From NCBI GenBank assembly GCA_018697195.1, contig CM031859.1, positions 52,932,828-52,996,827 on the forward strand: a DNA stretch of 64,000 bases, in the 5' to 3' direction. The DNA is from Certhia americana. Its lineage: Eukaryota; Chordata; Aves; Passeriformes; Certhiidae. A program made the position numbers and the translations under genes. Below, piece after piece: positions 12,180-22,874 of this stretch (position 1 is its first letter; every line of letters starts with the position of its first letter). The notes beneath the pieces are model-generated. The model saw only the letters and a program-made list of their open reading frames with translations. It was not told the DNA's origin and did no database searches.

Positions 12180-15100
12180 CTATCACTGATGTTCCTACTT
12201 ATTTGATAAATAGGACATCCTGTTTTCAAACTGAAGTGGAAAATAGGGAGGCCTTTAGCCTTTGGCCTAAAGATCCAAGTGCTGACTACTTGTACTCAAT
12301 CAGAGCAGTTGCAACTAGGATGATATTTGTGTTTTACAAGAATAATTTTGCTATAAGGCTCCTGGATTGAAAGGGCAAGGGAGATCCAGGAATGAGTAAG
12401 TTTGTTTTAAGGATCATCTTTCAAGCAATTTGTACGTGCATAGCTAAGCCTCTCTGTTGCCTTTTTCAGAATGTCTGGCCAGATGTTGATGAATAATATT
12501 TCACTAATGATTTTGCCCTAATAAGAAAAAAAATCCCTCCTTGTCTACCAGGAATACCACCTCCCAGTCTACACTTAGAGGTCTGAAACTTCAATGGAGA
12601 AATATCAAACCCACCAAAATTTGGTAACAGGAGTAAACTTACTTCAATCTGGTCTCACTCATACACTCCTACACTCATTGCTTTTGGGCCACTCAGACTC
12701 TGAGCTGTGTCTCCAGTGTTGCCACTCTTGGGTTCTGCAACTCACATCAGCATGCATGTATGCAGGAGTTTTCTTCCAGTCTGTTTCTGTGTTTTCCTTC
12801 TATTCAATTTGTATGAATAAGAATTTGCTAATGATGCCAAGCCAAAAGCTTCTAAACCTTTATATATCCTCTGAAGGTTCTCAGTCTTCCCTCATTTATA
12901 CATATCCCAATATGCATAATGGAGACAAAATTGCATTGACTCCAATTTATTCTGTCCCTAGGAAAATGCTCATCTCTTACGTGTGTTAATTTCACAAGTA
13001 ACCCAAGTAACACCGCTCAAAGCCTCTTTGAAATATAAAAAGTTCTTTCAACAATATTGTTGGAGGATTGATTTATTTTAATAATAACAGATACTGATAG
13101 CGATATGCACTAAGAGTCAGTTATGGCTGGTCCAAATGGCTTTTAGAACACAGACAAGTAATTTAAGTAATAATGTGTGATAGGAGTGGCTTTGAGTAAA
13201 ATTATCTCACATTTGCAGCTTGTCACTAATATTAACTGCTCCCTGCCACTGCTCTCCTCTGTTTTCTGAAAAGCAATTACCACTGCTATCTTAAAGACCA
13301 GAATATATTTGGGTATTGCTGTTTATCATTATTTGCTTCATTACACATTTTTAATAAGTTTGATATCTGAAGGATTTTAATACAAAACAAATATTTTATT
13401 TAAAATGGACTGAGAGATGCTATTTTTGGGACTCCTTCTTTCAAAACTGTAGTGGGACCCCATTTCCTGGAGGAAGAGTATCCACATGGTCAAAACCATC
13501 ACTGCAATTGGCACTAATTGTGAGACCTTGTTGAAGCTTGAGCAAAGACCAAGGTTTTAATAAGCATGTAGTATGAAACACCCACTTGTGCTGGGCTTCT
13601 CCATGGCAGTGTTAGACGCATTGTTAGGGCAACTAGTAGAGGTTGCACTGTAATGCTTTTGATAATGAGAAAACTTGTTTCCCTGGAATTGCTATTCTGC
13701 ACTAAAATCTAGTTTTTCTTAACTCCAAGAGCTAAAAAAGAAAGGCAATGTTATTTTGTTAGAAAAACTACAGTGCAAAATTCAGCAGCGGCAGTTCATT
13801 GGAGACTTCTAATTAAATAATCTATATCACCACTCTGTATTAATTAGTGAGTTTCAACGTCTATAGACTAAAGAGCTAATCAAACTTTCAGTCAATTCCT
13901 GCTGTGATTCTCTTGTGTCCTGAAAACTGCTCAGTGTTTTCCTGCCTATGAATTCTTTACTTTTCAATTACATCCTGGTAAAGGATTTTAAAAATCAAAG
14001 TGCAGCAGATGTTTCAGAAGCCCAGGAGACCCCAGAAGGATGCTCTTCAGCACAAAGCACTCTGCAGGATACAGCCACAGAGAACTCTACTGCACTGGAG
14101 GTGTGAGTGGATTTATATGGGAAATTATTGCATCTGAAACTTTCTTCCCCCAGCACTGGCCATGGCTTCATGTTGCATGAAAGAGGAATGCTACTGCCTC
14201 AGTAGAAAGATCAGCATAGGGACAAGATGGAGCATAACATTTTGAATATTGCTTGAATAAAGTAGAAAGCAGAGTGCAAAGGCAAGGAGCTGTCACCAGC
14301 CACCCTCCCTTGTGGGTGGGGAAAGCTGGCTGGGGAGAGTAGGGGAGTATTTAGGCTATATTTTACAAGAAATAGTGAGTGCAACCGACTGGCTGGGAGA
14401 TATTGTTGGCTTTGATTGACTGTATAAATAAGCTTTTTTAAGAAGCAATTCAAGCACAAGCTTTTTAAAAGCATGTGTAACTATTCCTGGTTTGTTTGTG
14501 CATGTGTGGCTAATAGCTCTTGGCAGACAGAAAAGGAAGCAGGAGAGACATGAGATTAAGTCCTGGAGTTCCCAGCTGCTACACAACCTGCTGTTCTTCT
14601 CTCAGGGATGTGGTATCCTCATCTTCTGGAGAAGACAGGGGCTTTTCTTCAACAACAGTGTCTCCAAGCTCCCAATTTTTCCCCATATCCTATTACACTG
14701 ATTTTTGCCTGCAGAGACAGCCTGACTCTTAGTTATTTGTGTACTCACATAGCATCGATAAAGGCTCTGTTTCCAAAAGAATCTGATCCCAAAAATGCTG
14801 CTATACATGAGTAAATGCAGCCTGGGACACAAATTACTAAATTGGTAACAAAGCCTGATCATATAAGTAGAGCTCTAGTTAGGATATTTTAAAGGTATTA
14901 ATAAATTAAGCATTTTTTTATTACAGTGATTCTGTCATTGTACCCTCTCTAATCACTGTTTCCATTTTTTCAGGGGTGTGTCTGTGTACTTTCACAAATG
15001 TGTTATAACAAAACTCATAATAGAACTTTTTTTTCCCCTTAACGATATAAAAAGCGATGCATGGAATAAAATCCAATGCTTTTTCTCCCGGCACCTGCAT

Positions 15101-15469
15101 TCATACCTCCTACACAAGGTGGTTAAAGTGGGTGCAGGAGATTTAGCTACCTAGATTATTGTCAAGTACATTAAACTCTGCCACTGTGCTCAGGATGAGC
15201 CACTCTGATTCACTGGTACTACACATCAGCCTTGCCTAGGCTGGTCTGTGAGGGAGAGCTGGGCAGGGAAGCAAATGCTGTGGCTTTGTATGGAAGATCT
15301 GGGGGTTTTTTGCCAGTTTTCCTAGATTTTTTGCTTTTTCTCTTTCATCCTATGGTACTGGTGCTGGATATAGAATATTTAATCAAGAAAACAACAGCAC
15401 TTTGCATCAAACCCAGTCACGCTTGAATTCATGACAAGGGTCATAAAGATCAACAGGAAAGTTGGGGTG

Positions 15470-15724
15470 GGTATAGAGGAAGTGGCTTAAGAAGAAGAGG
15501 TTACCTTCAGACTAGATATAAGGATATATTTTTTATAATGAGGCATTGGAACGGGTTGCCCAGAGAAACTGTGGATGCCCCATTCCTGGAAGTGTTCAAG
15601 GTCAGCTTGTATGGGACCCTGAGCAGCCTGATCTAGTTGAAGATGTCCCTGCTTTTTGCAGCGGGGTTGGTCTAGGTAGCCTTTAAAACTCCTTCTAACC
15701 CAAACTATTCTGGGATTCTCTGAT
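15470..15724 (+). mobile_element. CR1 LINE 3'-end fragment
   Basis: The sequence around 15542-15720 shows the typical avian CR1 tail: a GGCATTGG-type start with GGTTGCCCAGAGAA, a TTCCTGGAAGTGTTCAAGG block, a CTTCTAACC block, and an end in GGGATTCTCTGAT in place of the 8-bp CR1 terminal repeat. It is strongly 5'-truncated and diverged, so immobile. Plus orientation. Confidence 0.9.
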
Positions 15725-16198
15725 TTTCATTTTTGCAGCTATTTGTAGTTTTTCTTAGTTACCTGTAGCAGCTATAACAGGGGACAAGTCTTTTAACTCC
15801 ACTTTGTTTTTAACAACAACAATCATACATAAAATGTTGTGGTCCTTTTATAGCAATGTAACAATCAACCCAATGAAGTGTAAAATCGATGTTATAAAGC
15901 CAGACACCATTCCAAATGAAGTTAATTGCAAAAGTGCTTTCTGCTGATTAAATATAATGTTATTAACTCCTGGGCCATAGACATACACAAATAAAGATAA
16001 TGTTGGCTCTTTATCAATAACAAAGCTTAAGACATGTACTTCAAAAATATTTTTTCTATTCCCAAACAGATCCTTGACTATATCATGTGATTTTGTGTTA
16101 TGAAATCAGATGGAGAAAACTAGAACTTCTTGAAATCATCCCCTCCTCTTGTGACAGAGATCAGCTAAGAGGCAGAAAGCTGCATCAGTGGAACTCAC

Positions 16199-16856
16199 CT
16201 CTCTGGCTGCATCAGTAGGGTCCTAAAGAGCCCAGCCTTATGTCTCCTGCATGTTGTTGTGTGCAATTGCCAGGCAGCTGACATAATTTAGAGTGGATCT
16301 GACTCTGCTCAAAGCACTTGCCAAAAATATCTAAACCTTTCCAGAGCATTCTCAAGATATCCAGGACTATACGTGAACCCTACAACCATTTCTGTCCTGC
16401 CCAGCTCCTCCAGCTCTAATCTCTTTCTTGTCAGGCTCTGAAGCAATTCAATGCTTAGGAATTGTTTTAGCACTGTTTCTCTTGGCCAGTTATCTTCAGT
16501 GACATTTTCAGCCTCTTGATACTGGCAGATCCAATGAGGCAGCTGTGTCCTGATGGAGCTCTCCAGGCTGCCCTCTCTGCTGCTCCCATGTATCTCAGGA
16601 GTACTGAGTTTGTTACTAAAAAGCCTATCTTGGCTTCTTTCCTAGACAGCTCCATACTCTGTCTTCTTTTTCTGAAAGTTACTGGTCCAAAAAAATAGGA
16701 AGCTTTGAACAGAAGAGATTTAATGAAAGAGACACCATGCAAACTTTTAGGAAACACAGGAGAACAGATGTTAAATGAGAGGTGCTCAATCCAAAATTCA
16801 TTGTACTGTGACCATTGTTTACAGACTTACCTCTGGTACTGAACATAATCATAAAT
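16199..16856 (-). other. Two very short exon candidates of the same gene
   Basis: Segment 16831-16856 (26 nt) ends in a perfect donor GAG|gtaagt and reads IYDYVQYQ. Segment 16199-16222 (24 nt) ends GAG|gtgagt and follows a pyrimidine-rich acceptor (gggctctttag). They join to each other in phase. The phase leaving 16199 does not fit the next candidate at 12.2 kb, so an exon is missing between them or one of them is false. Confidence 0.22.
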
Positions 16857-17322
16857 CTAAATTTTGGAAACCAGGCAAACAGCAGGAATACAGTACAATG
16901 CACTTTGTTTTGCACAATATGAAAAGCAGGAGCCCTGGATTATTCTGTAGCCCTATGTTCTTCATAGAAAAATGAACTGGATATCATTATTTCAATAACT
17001 GTTACAAATAACAAAATAACCAAATAAGTAAAAGGAACTATATACTACTGATAGTTATGAATTCATGCTACTCAGGCAGTATATGGTACTAGCAGGAGCA
17101 CCTGATGTTCTGGCCACCTCCTGCTCTGTGCTCGTGGTTGGTCTAAACTCCATCATCCTCCTTGTCCTGTTGGGATGGCTGTTACAGTTTTCCAAGAAAT
17201 AGTTACAATTCCAAGTGAAATTGCAAAACCAGAACAGTCATCATGAGCTTGAAAGCAGGATTGCAGATAAGACATGGTTTGTTTTCCCACTGTTTTGTGC
17301 ACAGGAACAGGCAGTTTCTTAC

Positions 17323-17385
17323 CCATATATTAGGAACTGAGGCAGCAGGCAAGAGCTGAGTAGCTGTGGTCTTCAAAACAACAGC
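17323..17385 (-). CDS. Candidate 63-nt exon, phase 0/0
   Basis: It has a strong acceptor (cttttcaatactctactccacag) and donor TGG|gtaaga around 21 codons. The translation contains VVLKTTATQLLPAASVPNIW. It is in phase with 17601-17654 upstream and with 16831-16856 downstream. This is one of the better-supported members of the chain because both splice sites are good and only one frame gives protein-like sequence. Confidence 0.42.
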
Positions 17386-17600
17386 CTGTGGAGTAGAGTA
17401 TTGAAAAGTCTGCTTGGCAGACATGGCCAAACTTAGATATGCAGCATAGCACTTCAAATGGTTGTTCCTTCCATGAAACTGAGTTTCTCTGCAGTGCTGG
17501 TAACTTGTAACTTTAGATATATTCCTGACCCAGAAGCATGGTAGAGCTTGTGACAGTGATTGCTGCTGAGCTGCAGGAAAACTGGTAACAAACCACATAC

Positions 17601-17654
17601 CATGGCCTGCTGCCCCTTCAGTTCCTGCATGCAGAATTCCCAGGGCTGCTTGGT
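17601..17654 (-). CDS. Candidate 54-nt exon, phase 0/0
   Basis: The acceptor is cccaaacatcatttcag and the donor ATG|gtatgt, both good. The 18 codons read TKQPWEFCMQELKGQQAM, a charged, Q-rich segment quite unlike the chance ORFs around it. It joins 17323-17385 without a phase change. The family is not recognised. Confidence 0.43.
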
Positions 17655-17829
17655 CTGAAATGATGTTTGGGAGTGCTTAGGATTTAGCTGTTCTAAGTAA
17701 GTACAAGCTGATCTGGCTCTAACTCTGTGCTGCCAGGAGAGGTTGTTGTAAGGGATACTCTTGATTCATTAAATGCTTATTAAGGTTATGATCACGTGGT
17801 AACTCTTTTCCTCCCCCAGTTATCTTTAC

Positions 17830-17851
17830 TTGTACCCCTGCAGCAGCAGAG
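17830..17851 (-). CDS. Candidate 22-nt micro-exon
   Basis: The acceptor (taatatttgtattgtag) is good and the donor CAA|gtaaag acceptable. One base completes the codon left by the 18113-18326 exon, followed by seven codons (SAAAGVQ) ending in phase 0, as 17601-17654 requires. Its small size means the open frame itself is weak evidence; the support comes from the phase match on both sides. Confidence 0.28.
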
Positions 17852-18059
17852 CTACAATACAAATATTAACAAGTATGAAGAAACAGTCTTTTAAGAACAA
17901 AAACTAAACTAATTTATTGAGAATCTGAGTGAAATTGCTTTCCAAAGCAGATTAGCAGCCTTGAAAATTTCCAGAGTTCAATGACTGACTTAAATCAGAA
18001 CTGAAAAGAACATCCTATAGGACATTCAACATTAGGATTCATTTCCCTCCAGACCTTCC

Positions 18060-18082
18060 TTTTTTTTTTTTTTTTTTTTTTT
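18060..18082. repeat. Poly(T) tract, about 23 nt
   Basis: An uninterrupted run of T on the plus strand. On the minus strand it is a poly(A) run about 30 bases downstream of a candidate splice donor. No target-site duplication was seen, so it is not assigned to a retroposon. Confidence 0.9.
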
Positions 18083-18112
18083 AATTTTCCAGGAATAAAC
18101 ACATTGTGTTAC

Positions 18113-18326
18113 TTGTCTTCCAAAGCAGGAAGTAAAGAAAGAGTTTGAGGATTTAGGATTGCTCCTATACTAGGTTTAGAATTATGATTATCTATTAGAA
18201 ACTTCTTTATTCTTTGAAAGGAAAAGAGAATGTTCCCAAGTAAACTTAGACATCCTAATATTCTGCTTCTGCAAGAATATTGCAGATGTTGTAGCAAGTG
18301 CATAAATATATCTGGGTAATATACAG
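18113..18326 (-). CDS. Candidate 214-nt exon with a hydrophobic segment
   Basis: The longest internal exon candidate. Its acceptor (gcttataatatcttcaatag, with an upstream ctaac branch-like sequence) is good and the donor GACAA|gtaaca is moderate. Two bases complete the codon left by 18387-18464, then 70 codons, then two bases out. The middle reads RILGCLSLLGNILFSF, hydrophobic enough for a membrane or buried helix. The end reads SIGAILNPQTLSLLPALED. An alternative strong acceptor inside it (ttctcttttcctttcaaag, exon from 18211) would remove the hydrophobic part but then needs a different upstream phase. Confidence 0.38.
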
Positions 18327-18386
18327 CTATTGAAGATATTATAAGCACATAAATAAAATGTTAGTTTGCTTGGTGAGAGCTTGCAC

Positions 18387-18464
18387 GTGGTTTTGCAGCC
18401 ATGTTTGACTGTGAGAATTCCAGGATGATTGGAACAGAAGGAGACATTGATGACTTTTTTAGTT
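18387..18464 (-). CDS. Candidate 78-nt exon
   Basis: Two bases in, 25 codons, one base out. This fits both neighbours (18940-18979 upstream, 18113-18326 downstream). The translation contains SSMSPSVPIILEFSQSNMAA. The acceptor lies after a U-rich stretch (tttatatttctcatatttgg). The donor C|gtgcaag is weak, which lowers confidence. Confidence 0.33.
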
Positions 18465-18908
18465 CTCCAATGAGTACCAAATATGAGAAATATAAACATT
18501 AAACAAATCAAATGTTGAGAAAATAAATAAATATGGAACAGATGGGCAAAAGATGTGTCCAGCTGGCTCATGACACTCATTTTTTTCTTATTTGTGCAGT
18601 AGCCACGTGCAAAGTGGGTTGGGTATTGGGCTGAAACTGTATTTCCCAATGTCACACTGCATCCGCTTTCTCCCACAGACCTTTTAGATAAGTCAGAAGA
18701 AAGGCTTCTTTAAAAGGATTTAATGAAAATAGTAAAAGGGACAAGGTGTTTCCTGCATTTCACTTGCTTATGAGAAAGTTAAGTGCCAGGGACCATTGCA
18801 CCTTTGATGACTTGCACATGTCATCGTAATCATGATGATTTTGTGGCTGCACAACCCTCTGCCCCACATCATGAACCTATTGAGAGTTCCTGTGTTCTCA
18901 AAGTCTGT

Positions 18909-18942
18909 GCTCATGTGCTTACCCTGCTCATGTGCTTACCCT
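18909..18942. repeat. 17-bp tandem duplication overlapping a candidate splice donor
   Basis: GCTCATGTGCTTACCCT occurs twice in a row (18909-18925 and 18926-18942). On the minus strand each copy contains a complete donor motif AGG|gtaagc, so the candidate exon 18940-18979 has two identical 5' splice sites 17 nt apart. Confidence 0.9.
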
Positions 18943-18979
18943 CAGCTTTTGGTGAAGCATTCACATGGACCTCCTCTTG
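18940..18979 (-). CDS. Candidate 40-nt exon
   Basis: It has an excellent acceptor (gaggtgcttgcctgctcctgtag) and donor GAGG|gtaagc. Thirteen codons (QEEVHVNASPKAE) plus one base are open; the other two frames contain stops. The phase out joins 18387-18464 to give a glutamate codon. A second copy of the donor lies 17 nt further on; using it would add 17 nt and shift the frame. Confidence 0.42.
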
Positions 18980-19252
18980 CTACAGGAGCAGGCAAGCACC
19001 TCAGCCAGGGGGTCACTGGGGTATTTCTTTGAGAACAATCTCATTCTGTCTCTTTTACAGCTGTTGATGGTGTGGGTGTTTTGAGGGCTAGAGAGCTCTA
19101 TAGAAGGGCAGCATCTTCAGGAGAACACCATGGCTTTGGTGAGAACTTGAACTAAAACTGTGATTTCAAATTCTGGAGTACAAATACTGTGAATCAAAGT
19201 ATTTACTTCTGTTGCAGATTTTACAGCATTATATAGGAGGGTAAAGAATTAC

Positions 19253-19272
19253 TTCAGCAAGACTGGGTATTT
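19253..19272 (-). CDS. Candidate 20-nt micro-exon
   Basis: Reads IPSLAE after two bases that complete a codon from 20100-20281, ending GAA|gtaatt in phase 0 to meet 18940-18979. The acceptor is A-rich. It is included because it solves the phase change between its neighbours, but 20 nt of open frame proves nothing on its own. Confidence 0.2.
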
Positions 19273-20099
19273 CTTTTTAGTGTTAGTGTATAGAACTTAA
19301 TTTTATTTAGCCAATCATGAGAAAGTGAAGTGGTACAAAAACTAGATTCTTGTTCCAAATGCATTCAAGTAAATACAGTGGAACTGATACTAATGTTTGG
19401 CCTACTTGTGCAAGGAATTAATGGGATGGTCCTAATAAGCATGTGATGTGATTTACAGACCTCAATTACAATCGCTAAGAAACAGTTTGTTCTGATGAAA
19501 CCTTTTTCTGTGCACAGAGGAAGGAAAAACAAACACTCTAATTATGCTCATGACATTTAAGAATGTCACTATATTTTTTTCTCAAGTAGGATGCAATATG
19601 ATATACCTGCAATGATAATTTCCAGTGTAAATTATTCTATGATATTATGATTTGTACATTAACAAAGATCATTGGGCAATGAATTTAGAAAAACATAAGG
19701 TTGACAGAAAGCAAGAAAACAAATCTACAACTACAGTACAAGAATTGCCTGCTGCAGTGCTCACTCTTGGAGTGTTCACTTCTGTCATCAGTTACTTTAA
19801 TATAAAATGTGATTTGTACTTGACTTAGTTAACAAAAGTTATTATTTAACAAAATAAAGTGAAAGTTTATTATTTATAAAAAAATATTAATTGAACAGTG
19901 TTCTATTAAATTAATACACGAAGGCCAGATGTGTTGATTGATAAACAATTTCAGATAAAACTTTGGAGACAAATATGATTTTAGAGCAGGTATAGAAAAG
20001 GCATTGAAAATACCTACATAAACTGACCTCAGGGATGTGCCCAGCTTGGCTTGAAACCACTCTACACTTAGTGCAGAAACACTACTAAAATCACTTCAC

Positions 20100-20281
20100 C
20101 CTTGCCATCTTCAAGCAGGTGACCAATGCAAAAACACCAAAGCTTTTGGCTCCATAAATATCCATTCTGGCCTCTTTCTTTTAAGCTAAAACTGATCCAG
20201 CCTTCAGTGGCCTGTGGTGAAATCAAACCATCACTCCAAGATGAGGAATACTCAGCCCACAGTCTATGACTCAATCCAGCC
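20100..20281 (-). CDS. Candidate 182-nt exon
   Basis: One base in, 60 codons, one base out. The donor AAGG|gtgaag is fair and the acceptor (gtcattttctcaag) usable. A second, stronger acceptor (gatttcaccacag) lies inside at 20212. The translation is W-, G- and E-containing (ATEGWISFSLKERGQNGY, then LWSQKLWCFCIGHLLEDGK), unlike the chance frames nearby. It joins 20429-20516 upstream in phase when the outer acceptor is used. No family is recognised. Confidence 0.4.
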
Positions 20282-20428
20282 CTTGAGAAAATGACTCATC
20301 TGGCCCACTGGCCCTCTTTCCAACTGCCTCCTTTAGACACGGAGTTTCAGGCAGCATGAATTAATGTGGCAGCTGTAACATCCTGCTCCCGACTGCCATT
20401 TCTTCTCAGCAGCCTTTCTGTATCTCAC

Positions 20429-20516
20429 TGAGGATTGCATGTGGGGCACGGATACACAGTGTGTGTGAAGCTATGGTCTCCCCTGTGAAATCTCCAGAGA
20501 ATCTCCACCTCATCTT
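20429..20516 (-). CDS. Candidate 88-nt exon encoding a CPTC motif
   Basis: Two bases in, 28 codons, two bases out. The donor TCA|gtgaga is good and the acceptor (ctgctggaacag) has a short pyrimidine tract. The translation includes DEVEILWRFHRGDHSF and ends VYPCPTCNP, another CxxC. Phases agree with 20560-20627 and with the outer acceptor of 20100-20281. A second frame of this segment is also open, which lowers certainty. Confidence 0.38.
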
Positions 20517-20559
20517 CTGTTCCAGCAGCTCAAATTTTTACTGGGAATCGTGTCAATAC

Positions 20560-20627
20560 CTGTCACTAGCTGACTAGCTAACAAACCTATCTTAGTCTGT
20601 GCTAAGCACAAAGCTTTCGTCCTTCCT
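20560..20627 (-). CDS. Candidate 68-nt exon
   Basis: The donor ACAG|gtattg and acceptor ccaaatgtttag (upstream tract ctctacctatttttgtcctc) bound 22 codons containing TKALCLAQTKIGLLASQLVT. Phase 1 out matches the two-base start of 20429-20516. Alternative acceptors a few bases away would keep the same frame. Confidence 0.35.
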
Positions 20628-21451
20628 CTAAACATTTGGTGGCATTTAGAGGACAAAAATAGGTAGAGAAAATGCTCTAACCCTCTGATGAGAATATATG
20701 TAGTGGAGAAAAAAAACAGCACAGAGGAAACAAGATGATGCACAAATACACAAAGTCAAAATGAGTCCTCACTTATTTTTCTTACTGATAAAGATAGTGC
20801 TTTTAAGATTTATGATTGCACATAGAAATGGATTTCATGCTTATGGGGGGATCTGTCTGCTACACAATATATACTTAGTAATAAATCCACAACTTCTGAT
20901 ACTCTGCAAAAGAGGTAGAAAAAGGCAACACAGCATTATTTTGAAAAAGTCTATTTCAAAAAAAATTTCTAGTTCAAAAGGATACACAAAAAATACCTTT
21001 TTATTATATTTATGCACAAAATCATGGACCCATATATTTACTTCTAAGCCTATAATAATAAATTCTGCTTCATGAAGTGAATTTTATTTTTAATTGAGAT
21101 ATCAACTTTTACACTTCTAGTTTGCTTTGAAACATTTGCATCTGTTTGCGTCACATTTTGTCAAGCAGTTCCAATGACATTTTTCAAAACTTTGTCTGCA
21201 TAATATCCAGAAACAGGTTCATATATTGACATAATCTTCTTTGTCTTCACAGTCTCATCCTCATCAGATACTGGAAGACAAGCCAAGTGATCCTCTCTTA
21301 GACTTCCTCATAACAGGGTAAGTTCAGATCTCTCTGCAGCACAAGTCTCTGCTACCTTTCTTAGCTATTGCAGTGGGAAGGACCACATTCTTCCAGGTTC
21401 ACTGTGTTGTTTGTACTTTACCATGTGTTCTGTATCAGAAATTTCTGTTAC

Positions 21452-21491
21452 GTGGTCTCATTTTTCCCCAGTGGTGTTTTGTTTGCAAATA
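21452..21491 (-). CDS. Candidate 40-nt exon
   Basis: Reads FANKTPLGKNET between the acceptor tttaggagtcatcag and donor CCAC|gtaaca. Phases agree with 20560-20627 and with 21552-21581. A second frame is also open. This is near the upstream limit of what I can follow. Confidence 0.28.
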
Positions 21492-21551
21492 CTGATGACT
21501 CCTAAAGGAGTAGTCCCTGCGAGGGGCTTGTCAGACAGCTGGGATCCTTAC

Positions 21552-21581
21552 AGGGAGGAGCTCTACATGCCTCCCATGTCA
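21552..21581 (-). CDS. Candidate exon, 30 or 40 nt
   Basis: The donor CCT|gtaagg is good. Two strong acceptors are possible: ttttccccag (exon from 21591) or ccctcag (exon from 21581). The common part reads VTWEACRAPP. Further upstream candidates exist (minus-strand donors near 21922 and 22094, and an exon-like segment near 22660), but the chain was not followed beyond this point. Confidence 0.28.
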
Positions 21582-21591
21582 CTGAGGGTGA

Positions 21592-22874
21592 CTGGGGAAA
21601 ATCCTGGTAAATCTGTTCAGAGACTCATCAAAAGGAAATGGTGTAACTTTGTAGAGAATATAATATTAGTGTAAGCATGGGGACCCAGAGCAGTTTTTGG
21701 TACAGACGCAGGTCGGTTTTCTGAAAAACAGCAGATGATAAAGAGTGTGAAGAGGTGGACAGCCTTTCTGTGTAGGTGGTCATTTGTATTCACTGGCAGG
21801 CATCTAATGTGAGACTGAGTTATTGCATATCATTGATAGCATTTTCCATGGGTTTCCCGGTCCTTCAAATTATGAGATGTGTGCAATGCTGCAAGCATGT
21901 CCTTCACATCCCTACAGGAAAGTCACCTGGCTGCAAGGATGTCCCAGTCTCAGGGGTCAGGCAGGGCTCAGCAGCAAAAACTCTTAGGCTCAGATTATGT
22001 TTTGCTCAATCCCAGTGCCATACCCAAGGACTGGGAGTACTTGGGGGTGGAAGGGGTTATAATCTGAATAGCCACTTGGACTGCTCACCTGTGGAGCAGG
22101 TACAATGCAGTGTTTCCTGTTGGTAAGTACCTTGAGACATAGACTGCTTATTGATGGGATTAGCTTGTCTCACAATAAAAATAAATCACAGATCACTTGC
22201 TGGGGACTCTTTCCTGCAGAAGAGCCCACCTAGCATGGGTGCAGTAGGATGTCATGGCACCAGGCTTCAAAAGGGAATCATAGTTATTGCATGTAATGCT
22301 CAAAATGATTTGAATGGAATGGTCAAATAGTTTAGTGTTGTAATTCTAGTCATTTTGGGAAGTGAATTACTTTTGTAATTCATTGACAAAGTATGCAGTA
22401 CAAACATATTGCTAACATAAACACTTAATGAAATTGCTGCTCACTCCCTCAGTTTAGGCAAGCCTGATCATTCTGTGTGCTGCAAGCAGACAAATCCCAA
22501 CTGCTGTTCCTGTAGATACCATCTGTACTGCCACTGAGCAAAATGTGGGCCCCACCCTAACAGTCCAGGCTAACTGGTGGTGCTACTTGCTTGTTCCACT
22601 TCCAGTGATGTAAAACCAGGGTGATTTCCCAGCATCTTCATGTGGGTGGGACTCACACTACCAAGTCACCATCCTTCCTCTTCAAAACACAGAGAAAACA
22701 TGTATACATGCTATGTAGCAAGCAGAGGTTTTTGTGGTCATCTGATCTTTCCAGTGGGCATAGAGACGTGTGCATTATGTTGTAACAGAGCTGCCTATTG
22801 AACAGAACTGCTCAATGAGAGTTGGAAGAGTGTGTCAGTAGTGATGGCTCTCAGCTTGAACACTTCAGTTCTTC
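21592..22874. other. No assigned gene
   Basis: The stretch contains plus-strand ORFs to 22126 that I rejected, and a few unchained minus-strand splice-like motifs (near 21922, 22094 and 22660). Nothing else was recognised. Confidence 0.5.

Larger units (their letters stand above)
5905..21591 (-). other. Candidate multi-exon protein-coding gene, 3' part, unidentified
   Basis: Read right to left on the minus strand, a series of short open segments has AG/GT boundaries and mostly compatible codon phases. The order is 21552-21581, 21452-21491, 20560-20627, 20429-20516, 20100-20281, 19253-19272, 18940-18979, 18387-18464, 18113-18326, 17830-17851, 17601-17654, 17323-17385, then weaker candidates at 16.8, 16.2, 12.2, 11.7 and 11.4 kb, then 10667-10744, 7018-7058, 6642-6696 and the terminal exon 5905-6246. 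Donors are often near consensus (gtaagt, gtaagg, gtgaga). The protein is not one I recognise. It has no obvious repeated domain, one hydrophobic stretch in the 18.1-18.3 kb exon, and a paired CxxC near the C-terminus. Weak points are poor pyrimidine tracts at several acceptors, no consensus donor for the 11.4 kb piece, an unresolved phase between 16.2 and 12.2 kb, and no located 5' end. Some members may be chance. Confidence 0.4.

Noticed and set aside
16467..16757. Open frames on both strands near 16.5-16.7 kb
   Set aside because: Both strands give protein-like fragments, but no donor in a phase compatible with neighbours; left out of the exon chain.
18188..18676. 162-codon minus-strand ORF
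   Set aside because: The frame as a whole crosses introns of the candidate gene, is rich in C, F, H, I and L, and has no coherent composition; only parts in the other frame look coding.
19111..22067. A plus-strand exon chain: an ACCATGG start before gtgaga at 19134, a 65-nt segment at 21253-21317 with excellent splice sites, and open segments at 21472-21590 and 21905-22067
   Set aside because: The phase between 21317 and the next segment does not fit, and the chain overlaps the better-supported minus-strand candidates. It shows that plausible chains can arise by chance; 21253-21317 alone remains worth an RNA check.
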